DNA of 64,000 bases, taken from assembly GCF_004346845.1 (NCBI RefSeq), contig NZ_SMGI01000002.1, forward strand, positions 62,001 to 126,000, written 5' to 3'. Of this stretch, positions 1 through 8,559 are shown one piece after another. The notes under the pieces are model-generated. The model did not search any database. It worked only from the letters and a program-made list of their open reading frames with translations, and was not told the origin of the DNA. This stretch comes from Winogradskyella wandonensis (GTDB lineage: Bacteria > Bacteroidota > Bacteroidia > Flavobacteriales > Flavobacteriaceae). The number at the start of each line of letters is the position of its first letter. Positions within the stretch are counted from its first letter, which is position 1. Both the position numbers and the translations under genes were made by a program.

Positions 1-498
1 TATTCCTCTTAAATCATTTTCGACCTGTCTTCCTATTTGTTTTAAGGTCGCTAGAGGAATGTTACTACCACTAATAGCAAAGGTAATTGTAGGTCTTAAA
101 TTTTCTTGCTTAGCAACGATTAAGGGTTCCATTCCAACAGGAAATGATGGTACGCGGTCAACCGCATTTTTTACTTCAAGAAGCATAAAATCGATATCTC
201 TGCCTTTTTCGATTTCTACATTTATCGTTCCGCTATTTTCTCTAGAAGTTGAAGTCACGCGCTCAACGCCATTAAGCCCTTTTAGGTTGTCTTCAATTTT
301 AAGTACTATACCTTCTTCGACCTCTTGCGGTGATGCACCTGGATAGGTTACATTAATACTTATATTTTTAGAATCGACTAAAGGAAAAAAAGAAGATTTA
401 AGTTTTGAAGCTCCAAAAATTCCGAATATCAAAAAAGCAAAAATCACCACGTTCACTGCGACGCTGTGCTTAATAAAATATGTTATCAGCTGTCTCAT
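1..498 (-). CDS. RND efflux transporter permease subunit, N-terminal part (cut by window edge)
   Basis: About 166 N-terminal codons are present; the rest lies beyond base 1. Read from the ATG at 498, the protein begins MRQLITYFIKHSVAVNVVIF, a first membrane helix, followed by VTYPGASPQEVEEGI and a stretch ending near NDLRGI. This is the usual opening of AcrB/CusA-type resistance-nodulation-division permeases: TM1, then the periplasmic porter domain. Such pumps use the proton gradient to export drugs, metals or other solutes through a trimeric inner-membrane protein. The start lies 2 bases past the stop of the adaptor gene upstream, so the two are co-transcribed. Substrate cannot be told from this fragment. 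Confidence 0.88.
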   Translation of the reverse strand, partial: MRQLITYFIKHSVAVNVVIFAFLIFGIFGASKLKSSFFPLVDSKNISINVTYPGASPQEVEEGIVLKIEDNLKGLNGVERVTSTSRENSGTINVEIEKGRDIDFMLLEVKNAVDRVPSFPVGMEPLIVAKQENLRPTITFAISGSNIPLATLKQIGRQVENDLRGI

Positions 499-500
499 CG

Positions 501-1649
501 TTAGTTTTCTGAAGATGCGTTAGTTGAAACACTTTCAGTAGTAGTTTTATATGGTTTTACAGACATACCTGCGTATGCTCCAGGAACAGGCTTAGACAAT
601 ATCACCGTTCCGTTAGGCACATCTTTTAGTACTGCTTTTGTATCCGAAAAATAGACAGGATTTACATCTATAATATCTAAAATACTATCTCTGACAACAA
701 AAATTCTATTACCATCTTGCACTAGACTTCTGCTTACCTCAATAGCATTAGCTTCGGACTTCGCATTTAGATTTGCCTCTAAATACATACCTTCTTTTAG
801 GTCGCTACTTTTTACTTCGATATAGGCATTAATCGTTTGTGTTGTAGCATCAATACTTCCATTTACTCTAGAGACTTTTCCGGTGAAAGTTTGTGTTTTT
901 TCAAGATTATTCAAAGCAACAGTTTCTCCAACCTTTAATAGATTGGCATAGCTCTTACCCAATGCAACTTCCATTTCGTAAACGGTTGGGTCTATATATT
1001 CACCTAGTTTTTGTCCGTTTCTTATTAATGAGCCTTCAGTAACTAAAGCCTCTGTTAATATTCCTGAAAATGGCGCACGAATATTGAATTTTGACAACCG
1101 TTGTTCTAAATTTTTAACCGTGTAATAATTAGTAACAATACCTCGACCTGTAATAAAATAATTTTCCTTTTCTGAAGTCATTTCAGGAAGCTTAGGCGTG
1201 GTTTTATCTAAATTAAATCCGTTGAGATAGTTTTGCCATTTAGGAAAAACCTCAGGAAAATCCAGCCTTAAATCTGGCATTATCGCCGCAATAGAATTAT
1301 ACAACACACTCTTTGCAGACTGTACGCTAGCATAATATTCAGAAGCATCTACTTTGATTAGCGTTTGTCCTTGTTTGTATTCTTGACCAGGACGAAATAA
1401 TTTTCCTGTTGACTTAAAAACACCTTGAACTTCGGAATACAGTTCTACACGTCTTTTAGCCACCAAATTACCATTAGTTGATATGATAATAGGAACCGTG
1501 CTATTGACTACTGTATCTGTAAAAACTGTTTTTACAACTTTGGCTGGAACTGGCCTTTGTTTCTTTTTGCTATTAGCAATTTCTTTTCCAATAAAAATGG
1601 CACCTATAATAAGAACAACGCCCAAGACGGAAAGAATAATATTTCGCAT
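501..1649 (-). CDS. RND efflux periplasmic adaptor subunit (HlyD/AcrA family)
   Basis: The 382-residue protein has an N-terminal membrane anchor (about residues 5-24). It then has the split lipoyl/barrel-sandwich halves of membrane fusion proteins, around RVELYSEVQG (near 68-77) and FNIRAPFSGILTEALVTEGS (near 190-210). A beta-barrel and a membrane-proximal domain follow. Adaptors of this type link an RND permease to an outer-membrane TolC-like channel. It is the first gene of the operon and is followed at once by the permease; no TolC-type gene is visible, and could lie past the left edge. Family assignment is firm, substrate unknown. Confidence 0.9.
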   Translation of the reverse strand: MRNIILSVLGVVLIIGAIFIGKEIANSKKKQRPVPAKVVKTVFTDTVVNSTVPIIISTNGNLVAKRRVELYSEVQGVFKSTGKLFRPGQEYKQGQTLIKVDASEYYASVQSAKSVLYNSIAAIMPDLRLDFPEVFPKWQNYLNGFNLDKTTPKLPEMTSEKENYFITGRGIVTNYYTVKNLEQRLSKFNIRAPFSGILTEALVTEGSLIRNGQKLGEYIDPTVYEMEVALGKSYANLLKVGETVALNNLEKTQTFTGKVSRVNGSIDATTQTINAYIEVKSSDLKEGMYLEANLNAKSEANAIEVSRSLVQDGNRIFVVRDSILDIIDVNPVYFSDTKAVLKDVPNGTVILSKPVPGAYAGMSVKPYKTTTESVSTNASSEN

Positions 1650-1668
1650 TCGATGGTTATTTAGATCA

Positions 1669-1676
1669 CAAATTTA
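1669..1676 (-). promoter_or_regulatory. Putative -7 element for the RND efflux operon
   Basis: On the minus strand this reads TAAATTTG, matching the Bacteroidota -7 consensus TAnnTTTG. It lies 19 bases upstream of the adaptor start. No convincing -33 TTTG was found at the usual distance. Confidence 0.4.
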
Positions 1677-1710
1677 CCTATAACCAAAGGTGGGCTTCGT
1701 TAAAATAATC

Positions 1711-3630
1711 TTAATTGTTAAAATTGAGTGAGTCTATTGACTCTTGTACGTTCTCCCAATCTTCCATAAGTTGGTCTAAGTCTTTCTTTTTAGATTGATA
1801 TGCATCAAAGAAATCAGGATTAGCAGCCGTTTCGTCATAATTTGTAGCTAACGCCACATCGTCTTCTTTTATCGCCTTTTCTAAGGCATTAATTTTAGAC
1901 TCGATATTACTCAACTTATTGTTTAAAGATTTTAGTTTCTTTTGGTCTTCGTAGCTCTGCTTGTTGTCTTTTACCTTTTCAGTTTTGGTAACTACGGTTC
2001 GTTTTTCAGCTTCGCGGAGATTTTCTAAATTACGTTGTTCTAGATAGTAATCAATATCTCCTAAATACTGTTTTATTTTCTGGTCTTTAAACTCATAAAT
2101 TGTTTGGGTTAATCCTTGCAAAAAATCTCTATCATGAGAGACCAGAATTAGCGTGCCTTCAAACTTTTTTAAAGCGTCTTTTAAAACGTTTTTAGATTTG
2201 ATATCTAAGTGGTTTGTTGGCTCATCCATAATGAGGACATTCAACGGCTGTAATAATAATTTGGCTAATGCCAATCGGTTTCGTTCGCCTCCAGAAAGCA
2301 CGCGAACATATTTGTCTACCTCTTCGCCTCGAAACAAAAACGAACCCAAGATGTCTCTTACCTTAGAACGATTGGTCTCGTTTGCAGCATCAATCATCGT
2401 ATCTAAAACGGTTTTACTTCCGTCTAAATATTCGGCTTGATTTTGGGCAAAATAGCCTATTTGCACATTGTGTCCCAAAGTAAGTTTTCCGCTATGCTCA
2501 ATTTCGCCAACAATAATTTTAGCCAACGTAGATTTACCTTGACCATTCTGACCAACAAAAGCTGTTTTAGTATCTCTTGGGATGCTTAAACTTACATTAT
2601 GAAGCACTTGTAAATCGCCGTAATGTTTAGATACATTTTCGACCTCAACCACTACCTTTCCAGGAACAACAGAGACTGGAAAATTAAGTGTCATTACCGC
2701 ATTGTCTTCTTCATCGACCTCGATAAGGTCCATACGCTCTAACTTCTTAATTAAGGATTGAGCCATTGTGGCTTTAGAAGCTTTAGCGCGGAATTTTTCT
2801 ATAAGCTTTTCGGTTTGCTGAATTTGCTTTTCTTGATTCTTTTGCGTGGCTAATTGCTGTTCTTTTATATCTTTTCGAAGCTCTAAAAACTTTGTGTAAG
2901 GCTTATTATAATCGTAAATACGACCCAATGAAATTTCTATGGTGCGGTTAGTTACATTATCTAAGAACATCTTATCGTGCGACACAATCACGACCGCTCC
3001 TGGATAGTTTTTTAAAAAATTCTCTAACCATATGATAGACTCAATATCTAAATGGTTTGTAGGCTCATCCAACAATAACAAATCGTTATTTTGAAGGAGA
3101 AGTTTAGCCAACTCAATTCGCATTCGCCAACCACCAGAAAAGGTGTCGGTAAGTTTATTGAAATCGTCGCGTTTGAAACCTAGACCTTGAAGAATTTTTT
3201 CGGTTTCGCCCTGATAATTATATCCTCCTAAAATCTCGTATTGATGCTGAATCTCGTTTAAATCAATCATTAACTGATTGTACGATTCGCTTTCGTAATC
3301 TGTGCGTTCTGCTAATTGGGTGTTTATAGTTTCGAGTTGATTTTCTAACGCTTTAATCTCTTTAAAGGCTTCGTAAGATTCTTCTAGTACTGTTTTTCCG
3401 AAATCGAAATCTATGTCTTGCTTAAGAAATCCAATCTTTAAATCTTTATCTGCGGCTATTTGCCCTGTATCTGCTTCCTGCTCCTTAGACAAAATCCTAA
3501 GCATGGTTGATTTCCCAGCTCCGTTTTTACCAATAAGCCCCACACGGTCACCATTTCCTAGTTTAAACGTAATATCTTCAAAAAGGTATTCGCCTTGAAA
3601 AGAAATAGAAAGGTTATGAATATTAAGCAT
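1711..3630 (-). CDS. ABC-F family ATP-binding protein (Uup/YheS-like)
   Basis: The 639-residue cytosolic protein has two ABC ATPase domains and no membrane segment. Walker A motifs lie at about 35-42 (GKNGAGKS) and 360-367 (GQNGQGKS). Signature motifs are FSGGW near 164 and LSGGE near 445, and both Walker B motifs read DEPTNHLD. The charged linker between the domains (about 240-310) and a C-terminal coiled coil (about 560-639) are typical of ABC-F proteins. These act on the ribosome, either in translation control or as antibiotic protection factors. The length and C-terminal coil fit the housekeeping Uup-like branch, which is an inference. Confidence 0.9.
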   Translation of the reverse strand: MLNIHNLSISFQGEYLFEDITFKLGNGDRVGLIGKNGAGKSTMLRILSKEQEADTGQIAADKDLKIGFLKQDIDFDFGKTVLEESYEAFKEIKALENQLETINTQLAERTDYESESYNQLMIDLNEIQHQYEILGGYNYQGETEKILQGLGFKRDDFNKLTDTFSGGWRMRIELAKLLLQNNDLLLLDEPTNHLDIESIIWLENFLKNYPGAVVIVSHDKMFLDNVTNRTIEISLGRIYDYNKPYTKFLELRKDIKEQQLATQKNQEKQIQQTEKLIEKFRAKASKATMAQSLIKKLERMDLIEVDEEDNAVMTLNFPVSVVPGKVVVEVENVSKHYGDLQVLHNVSLSIPRDTKTAFVGQNGQGKSTLAKIIVGEIEHSGKLTLGHNVQIGYFAQNQAEYLDGSKTVLDTMIDAANETNRSKVRDILGSFLFRGEEVDKYVRVLSGGERNRLALAKLLLQPLNVLIMDEPTNHLDIKSKNVLKDALKKFEGTLILVSHDRDFLQGLTQTIYEFKDQKIKQYLGDIDYYLEQRNLENLREAEKRTVVTKTEKVKDNKQSYEDQKKLKSLNNKLSNIESKINALEKAIKEDDVALATNYDETAANPDFFDAYQSKKKDLDQLMEDWENVQESIDSLNFNN

Positions 3631-3696
3631 AAGTTTTAAATATATTCAGATAACGAAAAACGTTACAATTGTTACAATACCATAACATCTAAAAAT

Positions 3697-3704
3697 TATC
3701 TTTG
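3697..3704 (+). promoter_or_regulatory. Putative -7 element for the DUF983 gene
   Basis: TATCTTTG matches TAnnTTTG and lies 38 bases upstream of the DUF983 ATG at 3743, in the divergent gap shared with the ABC-F gene. A TTG at 3669-3671 is somewhat far away for a -33 element. Confidence 0.5.
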
Positions 3705-3742
3705 TATGGTATTGAAAAAACGCAAAAGTAAAGGTTTTATAT

Positions 3743-4147
3743 ATGTTTGGAAAAGGAAATAAGATTTATAGTATTATCACTGGCGCTTGCCCTAAATGCC
3801 ATCAGGAATCTATGTACATCGAAAAGAATCCATATATAATTTCAGATACTTTAAAAATCCATGACCGTTGTTCGAATTGCCAAACTAAATACAGAATGGA
3901 GCCTTCGTTTTTTTATGGTTCGATGTACGTAAGTTACGCGGTAGGAATTGCTTTTGCCGTTGCCGCTTTTATCATAACATTTGTTTTAATAGAAACCTCT
4001 TTGGTAACAGCTTTTATTGCTATCGTAGTAACGCTTATAGCATTTATGCCCATAATTATGCGACTGTCTCGAAATATTTGGATAAACCTATTTATGAGTT
4101 TTGATAAGTCTTTGGTGAATAAAAAAACTAAGGCAAATCGTCTTTGA
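3743..4147 (+). CDS. DUF983 family membrane protein with N-terminal zinc ribbon
   Basis: The 134-residue protein opens with two CxxC pairs (C16/C19 in ACPKCH and C43/C46 in RCSNCQ) that should form a small zinc ribbon. Two hydrophobic helices follow (about 62-85 and 90-110). This arrangement is that of the DUF983 family, common in Bacteroidota and Alphaproteobacteria and without a settled function. The gene stands alone and converges on the FAD oxidoreductase gene; the two coding ends overlap by 20 bases (4128-4147). Confidence 0.85.
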   Translation: MFGKGNKIYSIITGACPKCHQESMYIEKNPYIISDTLKIHDRCSNCQTKYRMEPSFFYGSMYVSYAVGIAFAVAAFIITFVLIETSLVTAFIAIVVTLIAFMPIIMRLSRNIWINLFMSFDKSLVNKKTKANRL

Positions 4148-5183
4148 ATCTGTTAATATCTATTTCGGAATCTAAAGCAATATCTTTTTCTATAAAGTTG
4201 AATAGCTTTTTGGCCACATAAGGTCCAATCATAACGCCACGAGTTCCTAAACCATTAAGTACATACAGATGCTTATGTTCTTGATGCCTTCCAACTAGCG
4301 GCCGTCTGTCTTTTACTGTTGGCCTGATACCAGCACTATGTTCCACGACTTCAAAATCGCAAGTAATAAAAGTTTTTAGCTTAGTTAGGAGCTCTTCCTT
4401 AGCCTTTTCTGTCGGTTGATTGGTTTTATCTGTCCATTCGTAAGTTGAACCCACTTTATAAAAATCGTCCCCAATTGATATAATAAATACCGAGGACTTT
4501 ATCGCTGTATCTAATTTAAGTTTTGGTGCCTTTATGGTTAAAACTTCGCCTTTAGTACCATTAAGTGGAATATGATTAAAATATGGGTTTTTTTTAACGC
4601 CATAACCTTCTGCAAAAACAATATGCTTGGCCGTTAAATCCTTGTAAGCACAATCTATTTCGGACACATCAAGCGCCTCGTAATTAAATGCATCTTCCCT
4701 AATACTATCTTTATCTCTAAGGTCTTTTTTATAAACTGAAATTAAATGTTCTGTGTCAACTCGACCAGCTTGGAGGACTTCTCCAAGGCCAAATGAAGCA
4801 TCTATATACGGATTTGTATTTTTTATAATCTCGGCAGATAAAAATGGCTCTAAAGCGGGTTTGTCTGAAGCTGTAAACCAAAGATTTTGCTCCTCAATAG
4901 AACTAAAGCGTCTGTAAATGGGATGCTGGTAATCTACTTGTGTATTTAGTTCTTCTTCAATTTTAGCGTATGTCGGCAGAGCTATATCTAACTGTTCTTT
5001 AGCTTTCCAAACCTCTGAAAAACGTTTTAAAATTACTGGATTGTATAATCCGGCAGCGACTATAGATGATTGTTGGGACGCATCGTCAAAAACAATAAAG
5101 CTTTTGTTATAAGCTTTTAAAACTTCACAAAACGATATACCTGCCAAGCCACAACCGACTATTATGTAATCTACGTTCTTCAT
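4128..5183 (-). CDS. FAD-dependent oxidoreductase (DAO/DadA-like)
   Basis: The 351-residue protein starts with the Rossmann dinucleotide fold, YIIVGCGLAGISFCEVL (GxGxxG at about 9-14). It ends with the second FAD-contacting segment of the D-amino-acid oxidase family, around VEHSAGIRPTVKDRRPLVG and NGLGTRGVMIGPYVA. The enzyme should oxidise an amine or amino acid with FAD; the substrate is not evident. The Bacteroidota -7 box sits only 4 bases before the ATG, so the message may be leaderless. The 3' end overlaps the convergent DUF983 gene. Confidence 0.82.
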   Translation of the reverse strand: MKNVDYIIVGCGLAGISFCEVLKAYNKSFIVFDDASQQSSIVAAGLYNPVILKRFSEVWKAKEQLDIALPTYAKIEEELNTQVDYQHPIYRRFSSIEEQNLWFTASDKPALEPFLSAEIIKNTNPYIDASFGLGEVLQAGRVDTEHLISVYKKDLRDKDSIREDAFNYEALDVSEIDCAYKDLTAKHIVFAEGYGVKKNPYFNHIPLNGTKGEVLTIKAPKLKLDTAIKSSVFIISIGDDFYKVGSTYEWTDKTNQPTEKAKEELLTKLKTFITCDFEVVEHSAGIRPTVKDRRPLVGRHQEHKHLYVLNGLGTRGVMIGPYVAKKLFNFIEKDIALDSEIDINRFKDDLP

Positions 5184-5187
5184 TATG

Positions 5188-5195
5188 CAAAACTA
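5188..5195 (-). promoter_or_regulatory. -7 element abutting the FAD oxidoreductase start codon
   Basis: On the minus strand TAGTTTTG is followed by CATA and then ATG. With initiation a few bases past the box, transcription would begin at or next to the start codon. Confidence 0.45.
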
Positions 5196-5232
5196 TTGAA
5201 AATTAATACCGTCGTAAAATATCAGCTAAAAA

Positions 5233-5258
5233 AAACGCCCACCAAAAAGTGAGCGTTT
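5233..5258 (-). terminator. Rho-independent terminator after gldN
   Basis: Read on the minus strand, arms AAACGCTCAC and GTGGGCGTTT pair over 10 positions (one G-U) around a 6-base loop, followed by a run of U. It ends the gldKLMN transcript 22 bases past the gldN stop. Confidence 0.85.
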
Positions 5259-5279
5259 CTAATTATTGTCAACATAGAA

Positions 5280-6179
5280 TTAATAATTCCACATGTCTTG
5301 TTCGAAATTTCGAATCTTTTCTTTAATACGTTGAGACTCGAGCAACTGCATTAAGGCGTTATCCTTAATGTAGTCCTTAACTTCTCTGTCTCCATACACA
5401 TTTTCTTCCTTATACATATATCCATTAAATCTTCTTGAATTAAGAATATGGTCGAAAGAGATTGGCATTGCACTATTTTTCTCATTAAATGCTTTAGACT
5501 CGTGTAAAATACCTCTTGCTTCTGGATAAAATACCCAAAATAAAGGTACTGGCTCGTTGTTAGCCTCGTCATCAGAATCAATGTAATTGATGTCTGGTGC
5601 CGCTGGACCTATAGCCAATAAACGGTATTTCATTTCGCCTTGACGCTTATCGAAATACCAAAGCCCTTTTAATAAGTATGCTTTTATATCGTAAGCTTCT
5701 ATATCACGCTTTGTAATATATTCTGGGTCTACATAGCCATCGGCGTTAAATTGATCAAAACCAATATCTAAGGTATCTATTTTTTGCATGGATTGCTTAA
5801 GTTCCTCATAAGTACGCTCTTGTGAGAAATAAGAATCTGCGTATACCTTTGGGATATCTCCAGACTTTACAGCGTTCCATAACACGTGAAATAAAGATCT
5901 ACGATCTGGTCCAATGTTATTAGTGTCTACTGGATAATAAAGCGGAAAGTTTACGCGCTCATCTAAAACCACTTTTTCCCAAGTCATTTTAGAGTATAAG
6001 CGATCTCTATCGTCTACATATCCGTACTCCAAAGGTTCGTCATTATCTAAAAGCAATTGCTCTTCGGTTTTGACACCTATTTCTTCTGGAATCTTAGCAT
6101 TAAGGATATTTGCTTGTGCAAACACACCATTGATAGTTATGATTCCAAGACCAGTTAATAATAATTGCTTTAATTTCAT
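5280..6179 (-). CDS. gldN: Gliding motility / type IX secretion protein GldN
   Basis: This 299-residue protein has a cleavable signal peptide ending near GVFAQ (residue 22). It is the last gene of the gldK-L-M-N order that defines the type IX secretion core. The body matches GldN/PorN, with conserved stretches such as DRDRLYSKMTWEKVVLDERV and PLFWVFYPEARGILH. GldN (PorN) pairs with the GldK lipoprotein to form the periplasmic ring of the T9SS. A strong terminator follows directly. Recognition rests on sequence and on gene order. Confidence 0.93.
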   Translation of the reverse strand: MKLKQLLLTGLGIITINGVFAQANILNAKIPEEIGVKTEEQLLLDNDEPLEYGYVDDRDRLYSKMTWEKVVLDERVNFPLYYPVDTNNIGPDRRSLFHVLWNAVKSGDIPKVYADSYFSQERTYEELKQSMQKIDTLDIGFDQFNADGYVDPEYITKRDIEAYDIKAYLLKGLWYFDKRQGEMKYRLLAIGPAAPDINYIDSDDEANNEPVPLFWVFYPEARGILHESKAFNEKNSAMPISFDHILNSRRFNGYMYKEENVYGDREVKDYIKDNALMQLLESQRIKEKIRNFEQDMWNY

Positions 6180-6238
6180 TTTTAAATCTGTTTTAAACGT
6201 TTGAGGCTAATTTTAAACGTGTATAGCTTCAATATATT

Positions 6239-7819
6239 TTAGTTAGCTAACTCAATAACAACTGGTGTTACAGTTTTAATACGTATTGGGTTATTTGGTG
6301 CTTTTGCTTTGATATTGATAAACTGAACAATATCACCTCTACGTGCAGAACGTAATGCGTTCTTAGCTGCAGAGTTTAATCTATTACCTGTACAGTTTAC
6401 AGAAGGCTTACCAGGTACTTTCATTGTAAATGAAACTACATTTAACGGAAGACTAAAATCGAAATCATCACCAAAGTCTGCAGAAAGCTTACCAATCTCT
6501 ACGTTGTTTCTTGGTAATTTAGCATTACCTACCTGACCATTAAATGCGCCTATTGGCTTTGGTAAATCTTTAATTCTAAATACCTTACTATCAGTTGCTG
6601 TAGAACCGTCATCAAGTGTACCAGTTACAGAAATCTTAACTTCTCTACCTGATTGTGGACGCATTACGTACTTACCACCAGAACCAGAAAGACCAGGCGC
6701 AGATGCTTTTACCTTATTATCAGGAACTCCAGCGAAAGAAATTGTCATTGGGTTTTCTACACCACGATAGACTACATTCATTTTATCTGCTGAAATCGTT
6801 GCCGAGTTTGGTCTTGGTACAACTACGTAGTTAGCATCTATAATAGGAATTTCTAATTGTTCTCCATTCTCTAAGAAGGTGAATTTACCTTCTATTTTGT
6901 GCTCTCCTACGTTACCAACATTAAAGTCTAAACGTGCTGCACCTGTAGAATCGATGACTTTAGAAACATCGTATTTTTTACCGTTCACTTCAAGAGCTGT
7001 TGGTGGTACATTTGCATATTTACCGATTACTACTCTACCTTGGAACTTCTCACCTGCAAAGAAAGCTGATTTATCAGCTAACACAATAGCCTTGTACTTA
7101 TCTAAAGATGTGGCCTCAACAGCCGCATTTCCTAAGAATAAGTTATTTAAATCCGCTTGAGTTACTTTAACATCATTTTGCATCGCTGTAAGCTTAGTGT
7201 AAGATGCAATAGAAGGGAATCCTTTGAAGTGGTATTCTAACCATCTTTGAGGTGTGGCTAATTTTTCTTTACCTTTTATATCAGAAATATCAAACTTCTT
7301 TTCAAAATTTTCAATGAACTTGGTGTAATATTGATCCACACCCAAAATATCTTTGATTTCATTCTTATACTGCTCTACTGCAGCCATAAATTTTTCACCT
7401 TCTTTGGTTAAGCGATCGCCCGTAAACCACTTTTCATCAAGTTTATCACCTTTTTTCATTTTCTCAAAAGGTAAACGACCTGTTTCTGGTTCTACTTCGT
7501 AATCTCCCATTCTAAGGATATCTTTCTTTTGTTCTTCAATAAAATTGAAAAACTTATCAGAAACTATACTTACTTGTTGAGCTTTGTTTGAAGCTGCTGC
7601 AAATTCTTTAGGATTTTCTTCTCCCTTAGTCTTTAGGTTAGCTAGTAATTTAGCATTCATGTCTGTTGTAACCTCGTTAGCTGCTTCAAATTTTTCTTCC
7701 ATCAACCCAAAGGCTGATAAAACTTCTGGAGCTACAGTCATTGCCATAATAGCAATAAACACGAGGTACATTAAGTTAATCATTTTCTGCCTTGCAGATA
7801 TTTTTCCTTGTCCTGCCAT
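6239..7819 (-). CDS. gldM: Gliding motility / type IX secretion protein GldM
   Basis: This 526-residue protein has one N-terminal membrane helix (about 13-30, MINLMYLVFIAIMAMTVAPE) and a long periplasmic part built from four stacked domains in the family. GldM (PorM) spans the periplasm and, with GldL, forms the proton-driven rotary motor that powers type IX secretion and gliding. Helix residues before the periplasmic part are those of the motor interface. It sits between gldL and gldN with 44- and 59-base gaps and no terminator, so one transcript is expected. Confidence 0.95.
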   Translation of the reverse strand: MAGQGKISARQKMINLMYLVFIAIMAMTVAPEVLSAFGLMEEKFEAANEVTTDMNAKLLANLKTKGEENPKEFAAASNKAQQVSIVSDKFFNFIEEQKKDILRMGDYEVEPETGRLPFEKMKKGDKLDEKWFTGDRLTKEGEKFMAAVEQYKNEIKDILGVDQYYTKFIENFEKKFDISDIKGKEKLATPQRWLEYHFKGFPSIASYTKLTAMQNDVKVTQADLNNLFLGNAAVEATSLDKYKAIVLADKSAFFAGEKFQGRVVIGKYANVPPTALEVNGKKYDVSKVIDSTGAARLDFNVGNVGEHKIEGKFTFLENGEQLEIPIIDANYVVVPRPNSATISADKMNVVYRGVENPMTISFAGVPDNKVKASAPGLSGSGGKYVMRPQSGREVKISVTGTLDDGSTATDSKVFRIKDLPKPIGAFNGQVGNAKLPRNNVEIGKLSADFGDDFDFSLPLNVVSFTMKVPGKPSVNCTGNRLNSAAKNALRSARRGDIVQFINIKAKAPNNPIRIKTVTPVVIELAN

Positions 7820-7863
7820 AATTAGTTTTTTGGTTAATTAAATATGTTATACTTAAAAACTAA

Positions 7864-8496
7864 TTAGTTCTTGTTCATTGCAGACAACATTCCACCATAT
7901 ACACCATTTAAAGATGATAAGTTAGATGCTAATGATTGCATTTGTTCTTTTAATTTTGTAGCATTTTCTACAGCCTCTTCGTTGATTGCTGCTTGTCTGT
8001 TAGCTGCTTCCATTTGTACTTTATACAAACTGTTTAAAGATTCCATCTGTGCTGCTGCTAAAGACATTTCTTCGCTATATTTCTTTTGTGCTGCCATAGA
8101 ATCTACAGTAGGGTTAAGATTTTTAGCTGCTCCCTCGAAATTTTTGATGCTATCACCAAGGCTAGCCATTAACTCGCCATCAATCTTAGCTTCTTTAAGT
8201 AAACTATCTAACTTTTTAGATAACAAACCTTCTGCATCTTTCGGGTCTTCTTTAGCCTTTTTAGCTTTTGCTGAACCACCTTCTAATTCAGGATATACAA
8301 GTGACCAATCTAGTTCGTCTTCTTGCTTTTCGAATGCAGACCATGCAAATACTAGTGCCTCTACAATCATACCAATTGTTAATAGCTCACTACCAAGTGG
8401 CCAGTTTTGAATTTTAAATAGCGCTCCAACAATAACAATTGCAGCTCCCATTCCATATACAAAGTTTGTTAACGTACGTTTTCCTTTTTGTGCCAT
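7864..8496 (-). CDS. gldL: Gliding motility / type IX secretion motor protein GldL
   Basis: GldL (PorL) is an inner-membrane protein with two helices (about 10-55), here around YGMGAAIVIVGALFKIQNWP and ELLTIGMIVEALVFAWSAFE. A cytoplasmic coiled-coil tail rich in Ala, Glu and Lys follows. It forms the pentameric stator-like partner of GldM. The ATG at 8496 (MAQKGKRTL) is preferred over an in-frame ATG 7 codons upstream, since family members begin with this sequence, giving 210 residues. It lies between gldK and gldM in the operon. Confidence 0.93.
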   Translation of the reverse strand: MAQKGKRTLTNFVYGMGAAIVIVGALFKIQNWPLGSELLTIGMIVEALVFAWSAFEKQEDELDWSLVYPELEGGSAKAKKAKEDPKDAEGLLSKKLDSLLKEAKIDGELMASLGDSIKNFEGAAKNLNPTVDSMAAQKKYSEEMSLAAAQMESLNSLYKVQMEAANRQAAINEEAVENATKLKEQMQSLASNLSSLNGVYGGMLSAMNKN

Positions 8497-8559
8497 AATT
8501 TTAGTTTTTAGTTTCACCGAGTGATTTAACCCTCAGTAAGTAGGTTTAGTTTATAGTTA

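Noticed and set aside
59..346. 95-codon plus-strand ORF
   Set aside because: It lies antisense within the RND permease coding region, whose protein is well recognised.
7871..8410. 179-codon plus-strand ORF
   Set aside because: It is antisense to gldL, with composition mirroring its Ala/Glu/Lys codons; gldL is certain.
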